Assembly: GCA_963849635.1 (NCBI GenBank)
Contig: CAWKIA010000024.1
Coordinates: forward strand, 248,001 to 312,000
Length of the DNA stretch: 64,000 nucleotides
Source: CAVRUD01 sp963849635
Lineage (GTDB): Bacteria > Chloroflexota > Chloroflexia > Thermomicrobiales > UBA6265
Direction of reading: 5' to 3'
How positions within the stretch are numbered: position 1 is the first letter of the stretch; each line of letters opens with the position of its first letter. Of the stretch, positions 26,836 to 36,270 are shown one piece after another. The translations under genes and the position numbers were made by a program. Below the pieces are notes generated by a model. The model had not been told where the DNA came from. It searched no databases and was given only the letters and a program-made list of their open reading frames with translations.

Positions 26836-27415
26836 AGGCCCGCTCCGTGCTCCAGGCACCAGGTCCGGCGTTTTTAGGCGGCTACGGGAAGATCGCCCTG
26901 ATTGGCAATGCGCCGTCGCCGTAGTGATCGTTTGGGCTGCTGCTCTTGCGTCCCCGCTCGGCTGTTGCGAGACAGTAGCCATCCTCAGGCGTCCGCGGTC
27001 AGGCTTCAGCAATCGCCGATGACGCAGGAGAACGAGACGACTCCGTGGACGCAGCGGAGCAACTCGGTCACAGCGTCCGCATCGACAGATCGGCGAAACA
27101 CGAGGTACATCGCACCGCCCTTTCACTAAACCCGCGAACCGCCTAGCGGCGGTTCCTCCGGTGGATCAGGTCGGACCTACCGAGATGGCCTGCTCCGACC
27201 AGCCCAATTTGCATGGTCCGAGCATGCGTCACCGGTGGTGCCAGCACATGCGTAAGGCTCTCCATCCGCAATACGCATATGGAGCGGAGGAGTGGCATGC
27301 GTATGTCGAGCAGCGCGTGCCGTCCCGGCCAGATTGGTCAGGGAGTTCGGCAGTGGGGATGCGCACTCGTGGATGGTATTGGCGACCAATTCCTACCATG
27401 ACTTGTCTTAAGGGA
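26836..27415. other. Non-coding stretch
   Basis: No credible gene on either strand; the open frames are short and Arg/Pro-rich shadows. It holds the upstream region of the 26386-26835 gene and the downstream end of the LuxR-type regulator. I see no strong hairpin or repeat. Confidence 0.5.
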
Positions 27416-29957
27416 TCAGATCAGACCGTCGCGAACGGCGCGGGCGGCGACCTCCGAGCGTGAGATCGCGTCAAGCTTGGCCAGAATCGAGGAGACGTGC
27501 TTGGAGGCGGTCCGATGGCTGATGAAGAGGGCGTCAGCGATGGCGCGATCCGACCGACCAGCAACGACCAACCGCAGAACATCGATTTCCCGCGACGTCA
27601 GCCCGTATCGTGCCGCCGCATCGTTTGGTTCGACGGCCCGCGTGACGGTCGATTCCGGGACGGTTGGCGGCGAGGCGAGGGCAATGGCGTCCTGAATGGC
27701 CTCGTCCATCGACATAACGCGATCGACGTTCGCGGCGGCGGAGACAAGACGGAGCAGGGTTGGCACAATCGTGGTGCTGTGTCCAGCGGCGATCACGCCG
27801 CTCCACCGAGGGTCGCGCTCGATCGGGAGGTCCATCTCGACGCGCATCGCCGCCGCGGCGGCCACCAGACGGACGGCCCGCTCTTCCTGGCGCTGGGACG
27901 CGGCCAACACCGCACACCCCTCGATCGCGAAGACCACCTGGCGCCGGCGCCCACTGTCGCGCAAGAGGGTGAGGCATTCCGCCAGGTAGGCCCGAGCGGA
28001 CGCGGTGTCGCCCAGCTCCAACGACAGCATTCCGAGGTCGGAGGTGATGAAGGCAACCTCCTGCCGGTCGTGGGCCGCCCGCGCCGTCGCCAGGCCCTCC
28101 TCCGCGAGCGGGCGGGCGGCGGCGAAGTTACCTTGCTCGATGAACAAGCTCCCGAGGCCGTCGAGGGCACGGGCGATCCACCGGTGGTCGCCGGAGATGC
28201 GGGCATGATCGAGGGTCTCTTCGAGCAGGGTGGTGGCAATCGCCATGTTCCCCAGACCCACCTCGGCCCAGGCCTGATTGTGGAGCGCGTGCGCCAGGCC
28301 GCGATGATCGCCGAGTTCCCGCCAGATCGCGGCGCTGGCTTCGCAGAGCGCCTTCTGGGCGACGTACTCGGCCCGATCATTGGCAAGAGCCGAGAGACCG
28401 GTCAGGGCCGTCGCCTCCCCGGCGCGGTCCCCGGTGGTGCGGGACAGCTCGCGGCCGAGCGTGAAGGAGCGCTCAGCCTCGCCAGGCTCACCGAGTTCCC
28501 GCAGGAGGTCGCCGCGGGCACTCAGTGCCGCCGATCGCAGGGCAGGATCCGTGTCCGGCGCGACCGCGAGCGCGCGATCGAGCCACTCGCGGCCTTCGAG
28601 GTGGTGTTGGCCGCGGCGGAAGCAGAAGCGCCCGAATCGCGCCGCCAACCGGAGGGCGGTATCGGGAGATCCGCCCGCGCAGGACCAGGCCAGGGCTGCG
28701 CGGAGATTGGCGAGCTCGGCCTCCAACCGGTCGAACCAGGCCGTTTCGTTCGATCCCTGCCACCCCGCCTGGTCCGCCAGCCCGAGGTAGCACGCGGCGT
28801 GCGCTCGGCGCACGCCATCCTCCTCGGCGGAAGCCACGAGCCGCTCCAGGCCGAACTCGCGGATCGTCTCCAGCATCTCATACCGCGGGTTGGCGTCGCC
28901 GTCGAAGTCGGCACGATCGGAAGTGACAGGGTCGACACGGCGAATCAGGCTCTTGTCGACCAGCGACGCGATTAAGTCGAGCGGCGTGAGTCGCTGAGTC
29001 GTGAGAACTACTTGCCGTCTTGCCGTCTTGCCGCCTTGTCGTCTCGTCACTCACAGCTTCCGCCGCGTCCAGGGTGAAACCGCCGACGAAGACGGCCAAC
29101 CAGCGGAAGAGGGCTTGCTCTTCGTCGGTCAGAAGGTCGTGGCTCCAGGCGATCGCGGCCCGCATCGTCCGCAGGCGCTCGGGTACGTCTCGCGGTCCGC
29201 CGGTCAGCAAGGGGAGTTGACGAGCCAGCCGCGCCAGCAGCGCCGCCGGTGGCAGGTGAGGGCCACGAGCGGCGGCGAGCTCCAGCGCCAGCGGCAAGCC
29301 GTCGAGGCGATGGCAGATGGCGGCCACGGCGGCCGCATTCTCGTCGCTCAGGGCAAATGCGGGGTCTGCCGCCAGCGATCGCTCGACAAAGAGACGGACG
29401 GCCGGCGCGTCAGCGACCTGTTCCAGCGGGGGCAGGCGGTCGGGGTCTGGGCAGGCCAGCGGGGTGACGGGAAGGTCCCGTTCGCCGGAGAGGCGCAGCC
29501 GCTCGCGGCTGGTAACCAGCAGCGTCAGGCGGGGACACGCCGACAGCAGCTCCGTCAGCAGGGGAGCCGCCGGCAAAAGGTGCTCGAAGTTGTCGACGAG
29601 GAGGAGTGCCTCGGTCTCCCCGGCCGCCGCTCGCACCTGATCGGCGAAGGGCAGCGCTCCCAGGTCCCGGACGCCAACCGCCTGAGCGAGAACAGCGGCG
29701 ACCAGCTGGTGATCCTGCACGGCCGCGAGGGGGACGAAGCGCACGCCATCCGCGAAGTCGTCGGCCGCGGCGGCGGACGCGGCCAGGGCAAGGCGGGTCT
29801 TGCCAACGCCTCCTGGGCCGGTCAAGGTGAGGAGGCGGACGTCCTCCCGGTGGATCAGGGCGCAGACGTGCTCCACCTCCCGCTCGCGCCCGACGAGGCT
29901 CGTCAGCAGCGCCGGGACCGGAGGGCTCGGACGGGGCACAGGCGGCGACGTAGCCAT
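27416..29957 (-). CDS. LuxR-family ATPase (LAL-like) regulator, frame broken at a tandem repeat
   Basis: The N-terminal NTPase is complete: LTSLVGREREVEHVCALIHR, Walker A LTGPGGVGKTRLAL, Walker B EALLLVDNFEH, and LPLALELAAARG. The middle is TPR-like helical repeats, and the C-terminus is a LuxR helix-turn-helix: YGLTSREIDVLRLVVAGRSD then RTASKHVSSILAKL. The two halves are in different frames; the switch falls in an 8-bp tandem repeat at 29011-29050 between the winged linker (VGGFTLDAAEAVSDE) and LIASLVDKSLIRR. About 840 aa if joined. Either an indel or a copy-number change broke the frame. ATG 29957 or 29966 is the start. Confidence 0.82.
29011..29050. repeat. 8-bp tandem repeat inside the LuxR-type gene
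   Basis: Successive octamers read CTTGCCGT, CTTGCCGT, CTTGCCGC, CTTGTCGT, CTCGTCAC on the plus strand. The unit is not a multiple of three. Gain of one unit (+8) would bring the ATPase half and the TPR/HTH half into one frame. Confidence 0.75.
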
Positions 29958-30042
29958 TGGGCACACCGGTCTCGCTCACGGGCGAAGCGTGAATACGCTG
30001 CATGATGGCCGGTGGACGTCGACGCGTCAATTAGGAGGTGGA

Positions 30043-31458
30043 TTACCCCGCCAGAGCCGCCAGCCGGGCCGCGTTGCGATTGTGATCCCGGATCACCGGT
30101 TGCAGATCGAGCGTCGTCAATTCACCATCCGCGACGATCACCTTGCCGTTGACGACCGTGTGCCGGGCCCGGGTCGGGGCGCAGAAGACCACCGCCGCGA
30201 CCGGATCGGCCAATCCGCCGGCGTAGGCGAGGTTGTTGAGGTCGAGCGTGAAGAAGTCGGCGCGTTTGCCTGGCTCCAGGCTGCCGATGTCGGTCCGGCC
30301 CAGGACCGCCGCTCCACCCCGGGTGCCGATCTCGAGCGCCTCCCGGGCCGTCATCCACTCAGCCGCCCGCAGCGGATCGGAGGTGGAGAGGACCGTCTCA
30401 GGGCCTTCCGGCGGGCGCAAGCCCATCTTGAGGCGGGCGAGCAGCATCGCCTCCCGGACCTCAACCAGGAGGTTGGAGCCGTCGTTGCTGGCGGAGCCAT
30501 CAACGCCGATGCCGGTCTTGACGCCGGCATTGAGGTACTTCTTCACTGGGGCGATCCCTGATGCCAGGCGCATGTTGGAGGAGGGGCAGTGGCACACGCC
30601 CGCGCCCTTGCGCGCGAAGAGGCGGATCTCGTCATCGTTGACGTGGATGGCGTGAGCGTACCAGACGTCGTCTCCCACCCAGTCGAGGGTCTCCATGTAG
30701 GCGACCGGCCGCAACCCCTCGTTCTGAAGCGTGTACCGCTCCTCATCGAACGTCTCGCAGAGGTGGGTATGCAGGCGAACGCCGTACTCGCGGGCAAGCT
30801 TGGCCGATTCCCGCATCAGGGTCTTGGTCACCGAGAACGGCGAACAGGGCGCCAGGACGATCTGGAGCATCGCGCCGGGCGAGGCGTCGTGGTAGCGCTG
30901 GATGACCCGGAGCGAGTCGGCCATGATCGCGTCTTCGTCCTCGACACATTCGTCCGGGGGCAGGCCTCCCTTGGACTCACCGAGGGACATGCTGCCCCGG
31001 GAGACGACGAACCGGACCCCGACCTCGGCCGCCGCCGCGATCTGATCGTCGACCTTGCAGCCATTCTGGAAGACGTAGGCGTGGTCGAAGACAGTCGTGC
31101 ACCCGGAGAGGGCCAGCTCGGAGCAGCCGACGATCGTGGCGGTCCGGGAATCCTCCGGCGTGCGCCCCGCCCAGATGCGGTAGTGGGCCCGCAGCCAGGG
31201 AAAGAGGTTGATGTTCTGTCCAGAGGGCAGGTTGCGGGTGAGCACCTGATCGAGATGGTGGTGGCAGTTGATCAGGCCCGGCAGGAGAATGTGGCCTTCC
31301 AGGTCCAGCACCTCGTCGGCGGTCTCGGGGAGTTCCGCGGTTGGCCCGACCTGCTCGATCACGCCGTCGCGGGCAAAGATGCCGGCATCGCGCAGTTCCC
31401 GGCGATCGTCGTCCATCGTGACCAGGACAGCGGCATTCTTGGCTAGCAATGTCGACAT
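30043..31458 (-). CDS. Amidohydrolase, 8-oxoguanine / guanine-type deaminase
   Basis: 471 aa of the cytosine-deaminase-like amidohydrolases. The metal ligands are visible: LPGLINCHHHLDQVLTRNLP (HxH), HTHLCETFDEE, HAIHVNDDE and GIGVDGSASNDGSNLL (final aspartate). SGCTTVFDHAYVFQNG and NLPSGQNINLFPWLRAHY match the 8-oxoguanine deaminase / hydroxyatrazine-hydrolase branch. Expected reaction: hydrolytic deamination of a purine-like ring, possibly feeding the xanthine dehydrogenase encoded at 20-24 kb. ATG 31458 (AGGAG about ten bases upstream) is preferred over 31476. Confidence 0.85.
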   Translation of the reverse strand: MSTLLAKNAAVLVTMDDDRRELRDAGIFARDGVIEQVGPTAELPETADEVLDLEGHILLPGLINCHHHLDQVLTRNLPSGQNINLFPWLRAHYRIWAGRTPEDSRTATIVGCSELALSGCTTVFDHAYVFQNGCKVDDQIAAAAEVGVRFVVSRGSMSLGESKGGLPPDECVEDEDAIMADSLRVIQRYHDASPGAMLQIVLAPCSPFSVTKTLMRESAKLAREYGVRLHTHLCETFDEERYTLQNEGLRPVAYMETLDWVGDDVWYAHAIHVNDDEIRLFARKGAGVCHCPSSNMRLASGIAPVKKYLNAGVKTGIGVDGSASNDGSNLLVEVREAMLLARLKMGLRPPEGPETVLSTSDPLRAAEWMTAREALEIGTRGGAAVLGRTDIGSLEPGKRADFFTLDLNNLAYAGGLADPVAAVVFCAPTRARHTVVNGKVIVADGELTTLDLQPVIRDHNRNAARLAALAG

Positions 31459-31621
31459 GGGGAGTTGGCTCCTCATCCGCCAGTCGGCTGGTCAGCCTCA
31501 CGGACCACCGGCTCCCTGACGAGAACCGATCGATGGCTGACGAGGGCAAAGGCGTCTCGATCATACCGTAGGCGGAGCCAGGGCCAGACGGGAAAGAAGT
31601 CCCATGTGTTAGGTACCACAG

Positions 31622-32554
31622 TCAGGCGGTAGCGCCATTCCGTGGGGTCGCAGTTCGGGGCGAGTTGCCGGGTTTTCTTGTCCGCTGCGCCTCCACGGCG
31701 AGCTTGTATCCGGATTGCCTCGCTGCGATCGCACTGATCTGGCCGCCGATCAGGGTAATGAGGCTCATCACATAGAGGAAGAAGATGAACGCCATCACGC
31801 CGCCCAGTGCGCCATACGCCCCGCCCAAATAGCCGGCGAAGTAGGCAAAGTAGAAGCTCAATCCCACCACGGCGATGGCCCACAGCACGACGGTGGCAAT
31901 CGCGCCCGGCAGCATGCTGCGGTAGGAGTGCCTGGCATCCGGCCCTCGCCAGAACAGGGTGGCAAGCACCAGGACGAGCACCGCCGCGATCAGCGGAACT
32001 TGGATCCATCGCCAGGTTGTCGTCCAAAAGCTCCCCAGGCCGATCCGCTCGGCGATGTCGCTGCCGATGGAGGAGCTGAGCAGCAGTGCGGTCGAACCCG
32101 CGATGGACGCCAGTCCCAGCATCAACGTCAGGGCGATCGCGATGGCTTGCTGCTTCCACCAGGGTCGCCCTTCCTCGACGTCGAAGACAACATTGAGGGC
32201 CTTCATCATCACGGCGAGGGCGTTTTTGCCGCCCCAGAGGGCGACTATCGCGCCGAAGGAGAGAAGTCCGCCTGCGCTCGTCTGAAGCGTCTCTTCGATC
32301 GGGTCGATGACTGCGGTCCGTGAATCGGCTGGCAGCTGGTCACTAACCCAATCTGTGATGTTGTTCATCGCATCGTCGACGCCGATCTGCTGGGAGATAA
32401 ACGACGAAAGTGCCGTCAAGAAGATGAGCAAGGGAATCATGGAAAAGAGCAGATGGTAGGCGATCTGCGCCGCCTGTCCCTGTAGATCATCCTCCTTGAT
32501 TTCCCGCCAAAGGTTCTTTCCATAGGTCATGCTGGTCTGGATTCGGGGGTGCAT
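31622..32554 (-). CDS. YihY/BrkB-family inner-membrane protein
   Basis: 310 aa. QAAQIAYHLLFSMIPLLIFL is the family signature, followed by helices at GGLLSFGAIVALWGGKNALA, AIAIALTLMLGLASIAGSTA, IQVPLIAAVLVLVLATLFWR, LPGAIATVVLWAIAVVGLSF and GALGGVMAFIFFLYVMSLIT; the last is followed by GGQISAI. Formerly annotated as ribonuclease BN; the transport or envelope role is not settled. GGGAGA precedes the ATG. Confidence 0.9.
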   Translation of the reverse strand: MHPRIQTSMTYGKNLWREIKEDDLQGQAAQIAYHLLFSMIPLLIFLTALSSFISQQIGVDDAMNNITDWVSDQLPADSRTAVIDPIEETLQTSAGGLLSFGAIVALWGGKNALAVMMKALNVVFDVEEGRPWWKQQAIAIALTLMLGLASIAGSTALLLSSSIGSDIAERIGLGSFWTTTWRWIQVPLIAAVLVLVLATLFWRGPDARHSYRSMLPGAIATVVLWAIAVVGLSFYFAYFAGYLGGAYGALGGVMAFIFFLYVMSLITLIGGQISAIAARQSGYKLAVEAQRTRKPGNSPRTATPRNGATA

Positions 32555-32769
32555 CGCTGTTCTCCCACCTGAGCATCAACGACTCGGGTTGCTCGGCCCG
32601 CGACGGGCGTCCTCGTTGGCCGGGACGCCACTCCTCATGGCAATCCCTTTGCAATACCCGAACCACCGTCGGCAATCGGTGGTGAAACCGTGCTGTGAAG
32701 GCACGGACCCCGGATACGATGGCGCAGTCGAACCTGGGCGTATGAGCGTTTTAGAAGCAGGGATTGCAG

Positions 32770-33165
32770 ATGCAGACATTTACGGTGACCGCGAGCGACG
32801 AGGCTGGCGCCATCCTCGCCGGGCTGACCGAGATTCTCCTGGCGGCCCGCGGCGGCGGCGCGTCCCCCGATCCGGGCGCCGATACGGTCGCCGTGCCGGT
32901 GCGTGGCCAGGGCGCGACGCTAGGCGCCGTGTTCGCCGAGCTGGCGCGGGATCTACTCGCGCAATACGACGCCCAGGGGTCAGGGATGCACAGTGTCCGC
33001 CTAGACGGGCTGCTGCGTAGCGAGGACGGCTATGTCGGCTGGGGCTATCTGGAAGGATCGACAACCGGGGATGGCGCCCCGGCCCGGATCGACCTCACAG
33101 GGGAACCGCAGATCGAACGGACGGACGCCGGTATTGCACTCACGTTTGACGTTGTATTGACATGA
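32770..33165 (+). CDS. Small hypothetical protein, possibly archease-like
   Basis: 131 aa, MQTFTVTASDEAGAILAGLT, with the block VPVRGQGATLGAVFAELARDLL, which vaguely recalls archease (two beta strands, a helix, then a GWGYLEG turn). No motif proves it. Codon and GC usage match the region. It is followed immediately by the REP-like repeat and the IS4 element. Confidence 0.5.
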   Translation: MQTFTVTASDEAGAILAGLTEILLAARGGGASPDPGADTVAVPVRGQGATLGAVFAELARDLLAQYDAQGSGMHSVRLDGLLRSEDGYVGWGYLEGSTTGDGAPARIDLTGEPQIERTDAGIALTFDVVLT

Positions 33166-33200
33166 AAGATTGCCTTGGTGGTAGAGTCGGAGAGAAGCCC

Positions 33201-33234
33201 CCTAACCCCCCGGCCCCCTTCCCCCGCTGCGGCA
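33201..33234. repeat. Left half of a REP-like hairpin split by the IS4 element
   Basis: The sequence CCTAACCCCCCGGCCCCCTT followed by CCCCCGCTGCGGCA continues, after removal of the IS, with GGGGGAAGGGGGAG at 34579-34592, forming a C-run/G-run hairpin. The last ten bases (33225-33234) are the IS target duplication. Confidence 0.75.
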
Positions 33235-34568
33235 CTGTCAGGGGTCGGTATCGGAAAGGTAGTGGCGATGTGGAGCGGGAGGGACACGCGCCCAGGGATC
33301 TGGCAGGATGGTGGTGCTGACCCGCCGCCCCCGCCGGAGGTGCCCCGTGCGCGTGCCGGTCGAAGCCTACCCGATGCTCGCCGCCGTCGAAACCCACCTG
33401 CCGCACCTGACCCGCGCCCAACGCGATGGCCTGGTCTGGTGGGTCTACGGGGCGGTGCTCGGCAACAACGCCTGCCAAGCGGCGGTGGTCACCGCCCTCG
33501 AACCACTGGTCGGCCCCGATGGGACCGAAGCCCTGCGGCGGCGGTTGCGGGCATGGGGCTATGCCGGAGCCGACAAGGATGTTCCCGGCCGCGCCGAGGT
33601 CGACGCAGCCGCCTGCTTCGCGCCGCTGCTGGGCTGGGTGCTGGCGTGGTGGCACGGCGAGGCGCTGCCGCTGGCGGTGGACGCCACCGCGCTGGGCGAC
33701 CGGCTGGTGGTGGTGGCGGTCTCGGTGCTCTACCGCGACACCGCCATCCCCGTCGCCTGGCACGTGGCGGCCGCTGGACGGCCGGGGGCGTGGCTGGCGC
33801 CCCTGCTCGACCTTCTGGCGGTCCTCGCCCCGGCGGTGCCGCCGACCCAGACGGTCGTGGTGCTCGCCGACCGGGGGCTGTGGAGCCCGCGGCTCTGGGC
33901 GGCCATTCGGTCGCACGGCTGGCACCCGCTGCTCCGGATCCAGCAGGCGGCGCTCTTCCGGCCCCGGGGCGGCAAAACGGGCAAGGCGGCCGCCCTGGTG
34001 CCGGGGCCGGGCCACGCCTGGGTCGGGCGAGGCACCGCGTTCAAGGACGCCCCCAAACGGAAGGATGCCACCCTGGTCGCGGTCTGGGAGGTCGGCCAGG
34101 ACCAGCCCTGCCTAGCCCTGACCGACCTGGCCCCGGACGACGTCGGCCCGTGCTGGTATGGGTTGCGCGCCTGGATCGAACTGGGCTTCCGGACCCTGAA
34201 GTCGGGCGGTTGGCACTGGGAACGGACCCGGCGCACCGATCCCGACCGGGTGGCCCGCCACTGGCTGGTGCTGGCGGTGGCCACCCTCTGGGCCGTGGCG
34301 ACCGGGACCCGGGTCGAGGACGCGGAGCGCCTGGGGGTGGCCCCGGCCAACCTGCGGGTCGCCGTGCCGCCGCCCCCAGCCGACGGCCCCCGCGCCGCCA
34401 GCGTCTTCGCGCGGGGGCTGGCCCGGCTGCGCTGGCAGTTGCTGCGGGTGCGGCGGCTGTGGTCCCGGATCTGGCTCTGGCCGGATGCCTGGCCCGCCGC
34501 CCCGCCCGACCTCCAAGTCGTTGTGTGGCCCACTTGACCACTTCCCCTCGGATACCGACCCCTGACAG
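33235..34568. mobile_element. IS4-family insertion sequence, complete, 1334 bp
   Basis: Terminal inverted repeats begin CTGTCAGGGGTCGGTATC (33235-33252) and are matched exactly at the other end (34551-34568), with weaker similarity to about 31 bp. The element is bounded by a perfect 10-bp direct repeat CGCTGCGGCA (33225-33234 and 34569-34578), the duplication length expected for IS4. One intact transposase lies inside. Perfect ends and duplication indicate a recent, potentially active insertion. Confidence 0.93.
33308..34537 (+). CDS. IS4-family DDE transposase
   Basis: 409 aa, uninterrupted. DDE residues: LAVDATALGDRL (first Asp), VVVLADRGLWSP (second Asp) and the IS4 signature Y-2-R-3-E-6-K in YGLRAWIELGFRTLKSGG (catalytic Glu). 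Encoded inside the complete IS at 33235-34568. Very GC-rich, with repeated C/G runs. Confidence 0.93.
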   Translation: MVVLTRRPRRRCPVRVPVEAYPMLAAVETHLPHLTRAQRDGLVWWVYGAVLGNNACQAAVVTALEPLVGPDGTEALRRRLRAWGYAGADKDVPGRAEVDAAACFAPLLGWVLAWWHGEALPLAVDATALGDRLVVVAVSVLYRDTAIPVAWHVAAAGRPGAWLAPLLDLLAVLAPAVPPTQTVVVLADRGLWSPRLWAAIRSHGWHPLLRIQQAALFRPRGGKTGKAAALVPGPGHAWVGRGTAFKDAPKRKDATLVAVWEVGQDQPCLALTDLAPDDVGPCWYGLRAWIELGFRTLKSGGWHWERTRRTDPDRVARHWLVLAVATLWAVATGTRVEDAERLGVAPANLRVAVPPPPADGPRAASVFARGLARLRWQLLRVRRLWSRIWLWPDAWPAAPPDLQVVVWPT

Positions 34569-34655
34569 CGCTGCGGCAGGGGGAAGGGGGAGATGCGGCG
34601 CTGTCTGACGCCCCTCTCCACCGCAGCGGAGAGGGGGTAGGGGGTGAGGTTCGTT
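34569..34655. repeat. REP-like hairpin pair (right half of the split copy plus an inverted second copy)
   Basis: 34569-34592 is the right half of the copy interrupted by the IS. 34608-34655 (GCCCCTCTCCACCGCAGCGG then AGAGGGGGTAGGGGGTGAGG) is a second copy in opposite orientation, so the two form a BIME-like pair. A third copy lies at 44338-44382. Confidence 0.7.
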
Positions 34656-34656
34656 C

Positions 34657-35034
34657 CTAGAACTGCTCATCCTCAAACACTTCGTCGTCCGCCTCGTTGA
34701 AGGAGTCCAGAATCTCCAGCGCTCGCTCCCGCTCGGAGTCGACCACATACAGGTCATGGGAGAGGGTCGCGGCGGAGCCCCAGGCGCCGACACCGGCCCC
34801 GCTGGCCCGGACCATCGATGCGATACCCTCCTGGCGGAGGATGTCGGCCGAGAGCTGGGCGAGTGGTTCATTGGGGACGGTTGTGAGGTAGACGATTTTG
34901 CCGTCGAGCCGGGGAGCCTTGCGGGCTGCTTCCGGCTCGGGGGGCGGCTCGGCCTGCAGCGTCCGGCCACAGTCTGGACAGCGCTCCACCCAGTCTTCGA
35001 ACGGTCCATCGCCTCCGGGGCAGTACTTCACCAT
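34657..35034 (-). CDS. DUF2007-type zinc-ribbon protein
   Basis: 125 aa: MVKYCPGGDGPFEDWVERCP then DCGRTL gives a short cysteine pattern (C...CPDC), followed by a DUF2007-like fold, KIVYLTTVPNEPLAQLSADI to LYVVDSERERALEILDSF, and an acidic tail. DUF2007 members are called putative signal-transducing proteins, without proven function. The frame reaches 35103 upstream, but ATG 35034 begins the conserved part. Last gene of the minus-strand group with the ABC exporter. Confidence 0.72.
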   Translation of the reverse strand: MVKYCPGGDGPFEDWVERCPDCGRTLQAEPPPEPEAARKAPRLDGKIVYLTTVPNEPLAQLSADILRQEGIASMVRASGAGVGAWGSAATLSHDLYVVDSERERALEILDSFNEADDEVFEDEQF

Positions 35035-35129
35035 CGTCAGAAACCTTCGCGCGGCGTGGTCAACCGGTCGGGACCGTCCCCGATACGAACGGACTTCTCC
35101 CAATGATCCTACCAGTTCCGCCCGTTCGA

Positions 35130-36209
35130 TCAGGCCTGGCGGCGGGAGAGCTGCCAGGAGACGACGGCGTAGGCGCCAATTCCCCAGGCGACAATCACGA
35201 CAAATGACAGCCAGGCTCCACCGAAGACGGAGTCGCCAACGGTTGCGTCCGTCATAAGGCGCATCCCCTGGCTGGTCGGCAGCGCCAGTAAGATAACTTT
35301 GAAGATGCCGTCGACCGGCGCACTGACCAACACCGCCGGGGCAATGACTGGAAGAAGGAAAACGCCGGACCAGGTATTGAGCTGGTTCGCGCTTTTGAAA
35401 ATTCCCGCCATGATGAGCCCAATGCCGATCAGCGCAACCCCGGTGATCAGGATCGCCGCCACGAACTTTGGCATCATCTCAATCTCGATCTGGGTGAACC
35501 CGAGCAGGATCGCGAGCGCAATGACGATGTAGGCCATCCCAACAAGTGCTTTGCCGACAATGACATCGGGATAGGACGCGACCAAGACCAGGGCGTCGAG
35601 CGTCTTCTTCTCCGCCTCTTCCGCCAGGATCACCGGAACGACTAACATTGAGATCATGGCGATCAAGAACACGATCGACACCAGGACCATGTACGTTCGC
35701 AGGCCCAGCCGGTCGAGGACAGATTGGTCTTCGAACGGCTCTTCCACCGTCGATATGTTGACGGCCACGGGGAATTCCTGCCCCGCCATAGCCCGCACCG
35801 CCGGCTCAAACGCCGCCGCGATGTACTGAGCGCCGAGAGTGGGGTTCTCTGGCAGGAAGACCTGCAAACTCGGCTGCTCTCCGGCCGCCAATGCAGCGTC
35901 GAATCCAGCCGGGACGACGAACCCGATATCCGCGTCCTCGGCCTGCACGACTTCTTCCACCCCTTCGGCCGATTGCTCCTGGTCGAAGTCGATGCGGACC
36001 GCCTCGCCGACCGCGTCGCGCAGTGCGTCCGGCAGGGTGGTCTGATCTGCCCCGAAGTAGGCGACGGTCGCGGTCGTCGTCGTCAGGTCGTCGTCATCGA
36101 AGACGAGGCTGTAGAAGATCCCGATGCCGAGCGGCACGAGGATCGCGACCAGCACACGCGCATCACGAATGGCGTCACGCAAGTCCTTGAGGAAGATCGT
36201 CCGGATCAT
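35130..36209 (-). CDS. ABC-2 type transporter permease (NatB-like)
   Basis: About 359 aa: MIRTIFLKDLRDAIRDARVL, one N-terminal helix (LVAILVPLGIGIFYSLVF), a large outer loop (about residues 40-175), then five or six helices beginning TYMVLVSIVFLIAMISMLVV, with the conserved PVILAEEAEKKTLDALVLVA. This is the NatB/YhaP ABC-2 layout of Na+ or drug exporters. GTG 36221 is a possible earlier start. Paired with the ATPase gene just upstream. Confidence 0.88.
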   Translation of the reverse strand: MIRTIFLKDLRDAIRDARVLVAILVPLGIGIFYSLVFDDDDLTTTTATVAYFGADQTTLPDALRDAVGEAVRIDFDQEQSAEGVEEVVQAEDADIGFVVPAGFDAALAAGEQPSLQVFLPENPTLGAQYIAAAFEPAVRAMAGQEFPVAVNISTVEEPFEDQSVLDRLGLRTYMVLVSIVFLIAMISMLVVPVILAEEAEKKTLDALVLVASYPDVIVGKALVGMAYIVIALAILLGFTQIEIEMMPKFVAAILITGVALIGIGLIMAGIFKSANQLNTWSGVFLLPVIAPAVLVSAPVDGIFKVILLALPTSQGMRLMTDATVGDSVFGGAWLSFVVIVAWGIGAYAVVSWQLSRRQA

Positions 36210-36270
36210 GCCTGGGTGCACGCGTGCTCCGATTCGCTAGGCGCTTGGGTGCAGGGTGGACGCAGGCAGC

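Noticed and set aside
27177..27389. Small genes in the 27.1-27.4 kb gap
   Set aside because: Short frames with no ribosome site, coding bias or recognisable sequence.
33175..34608. Alternative 477-codon frame through the IS4 element
   Set aside because: Runs through both inverted repeats; the 409-aa frame has the DDE and YREK residues.
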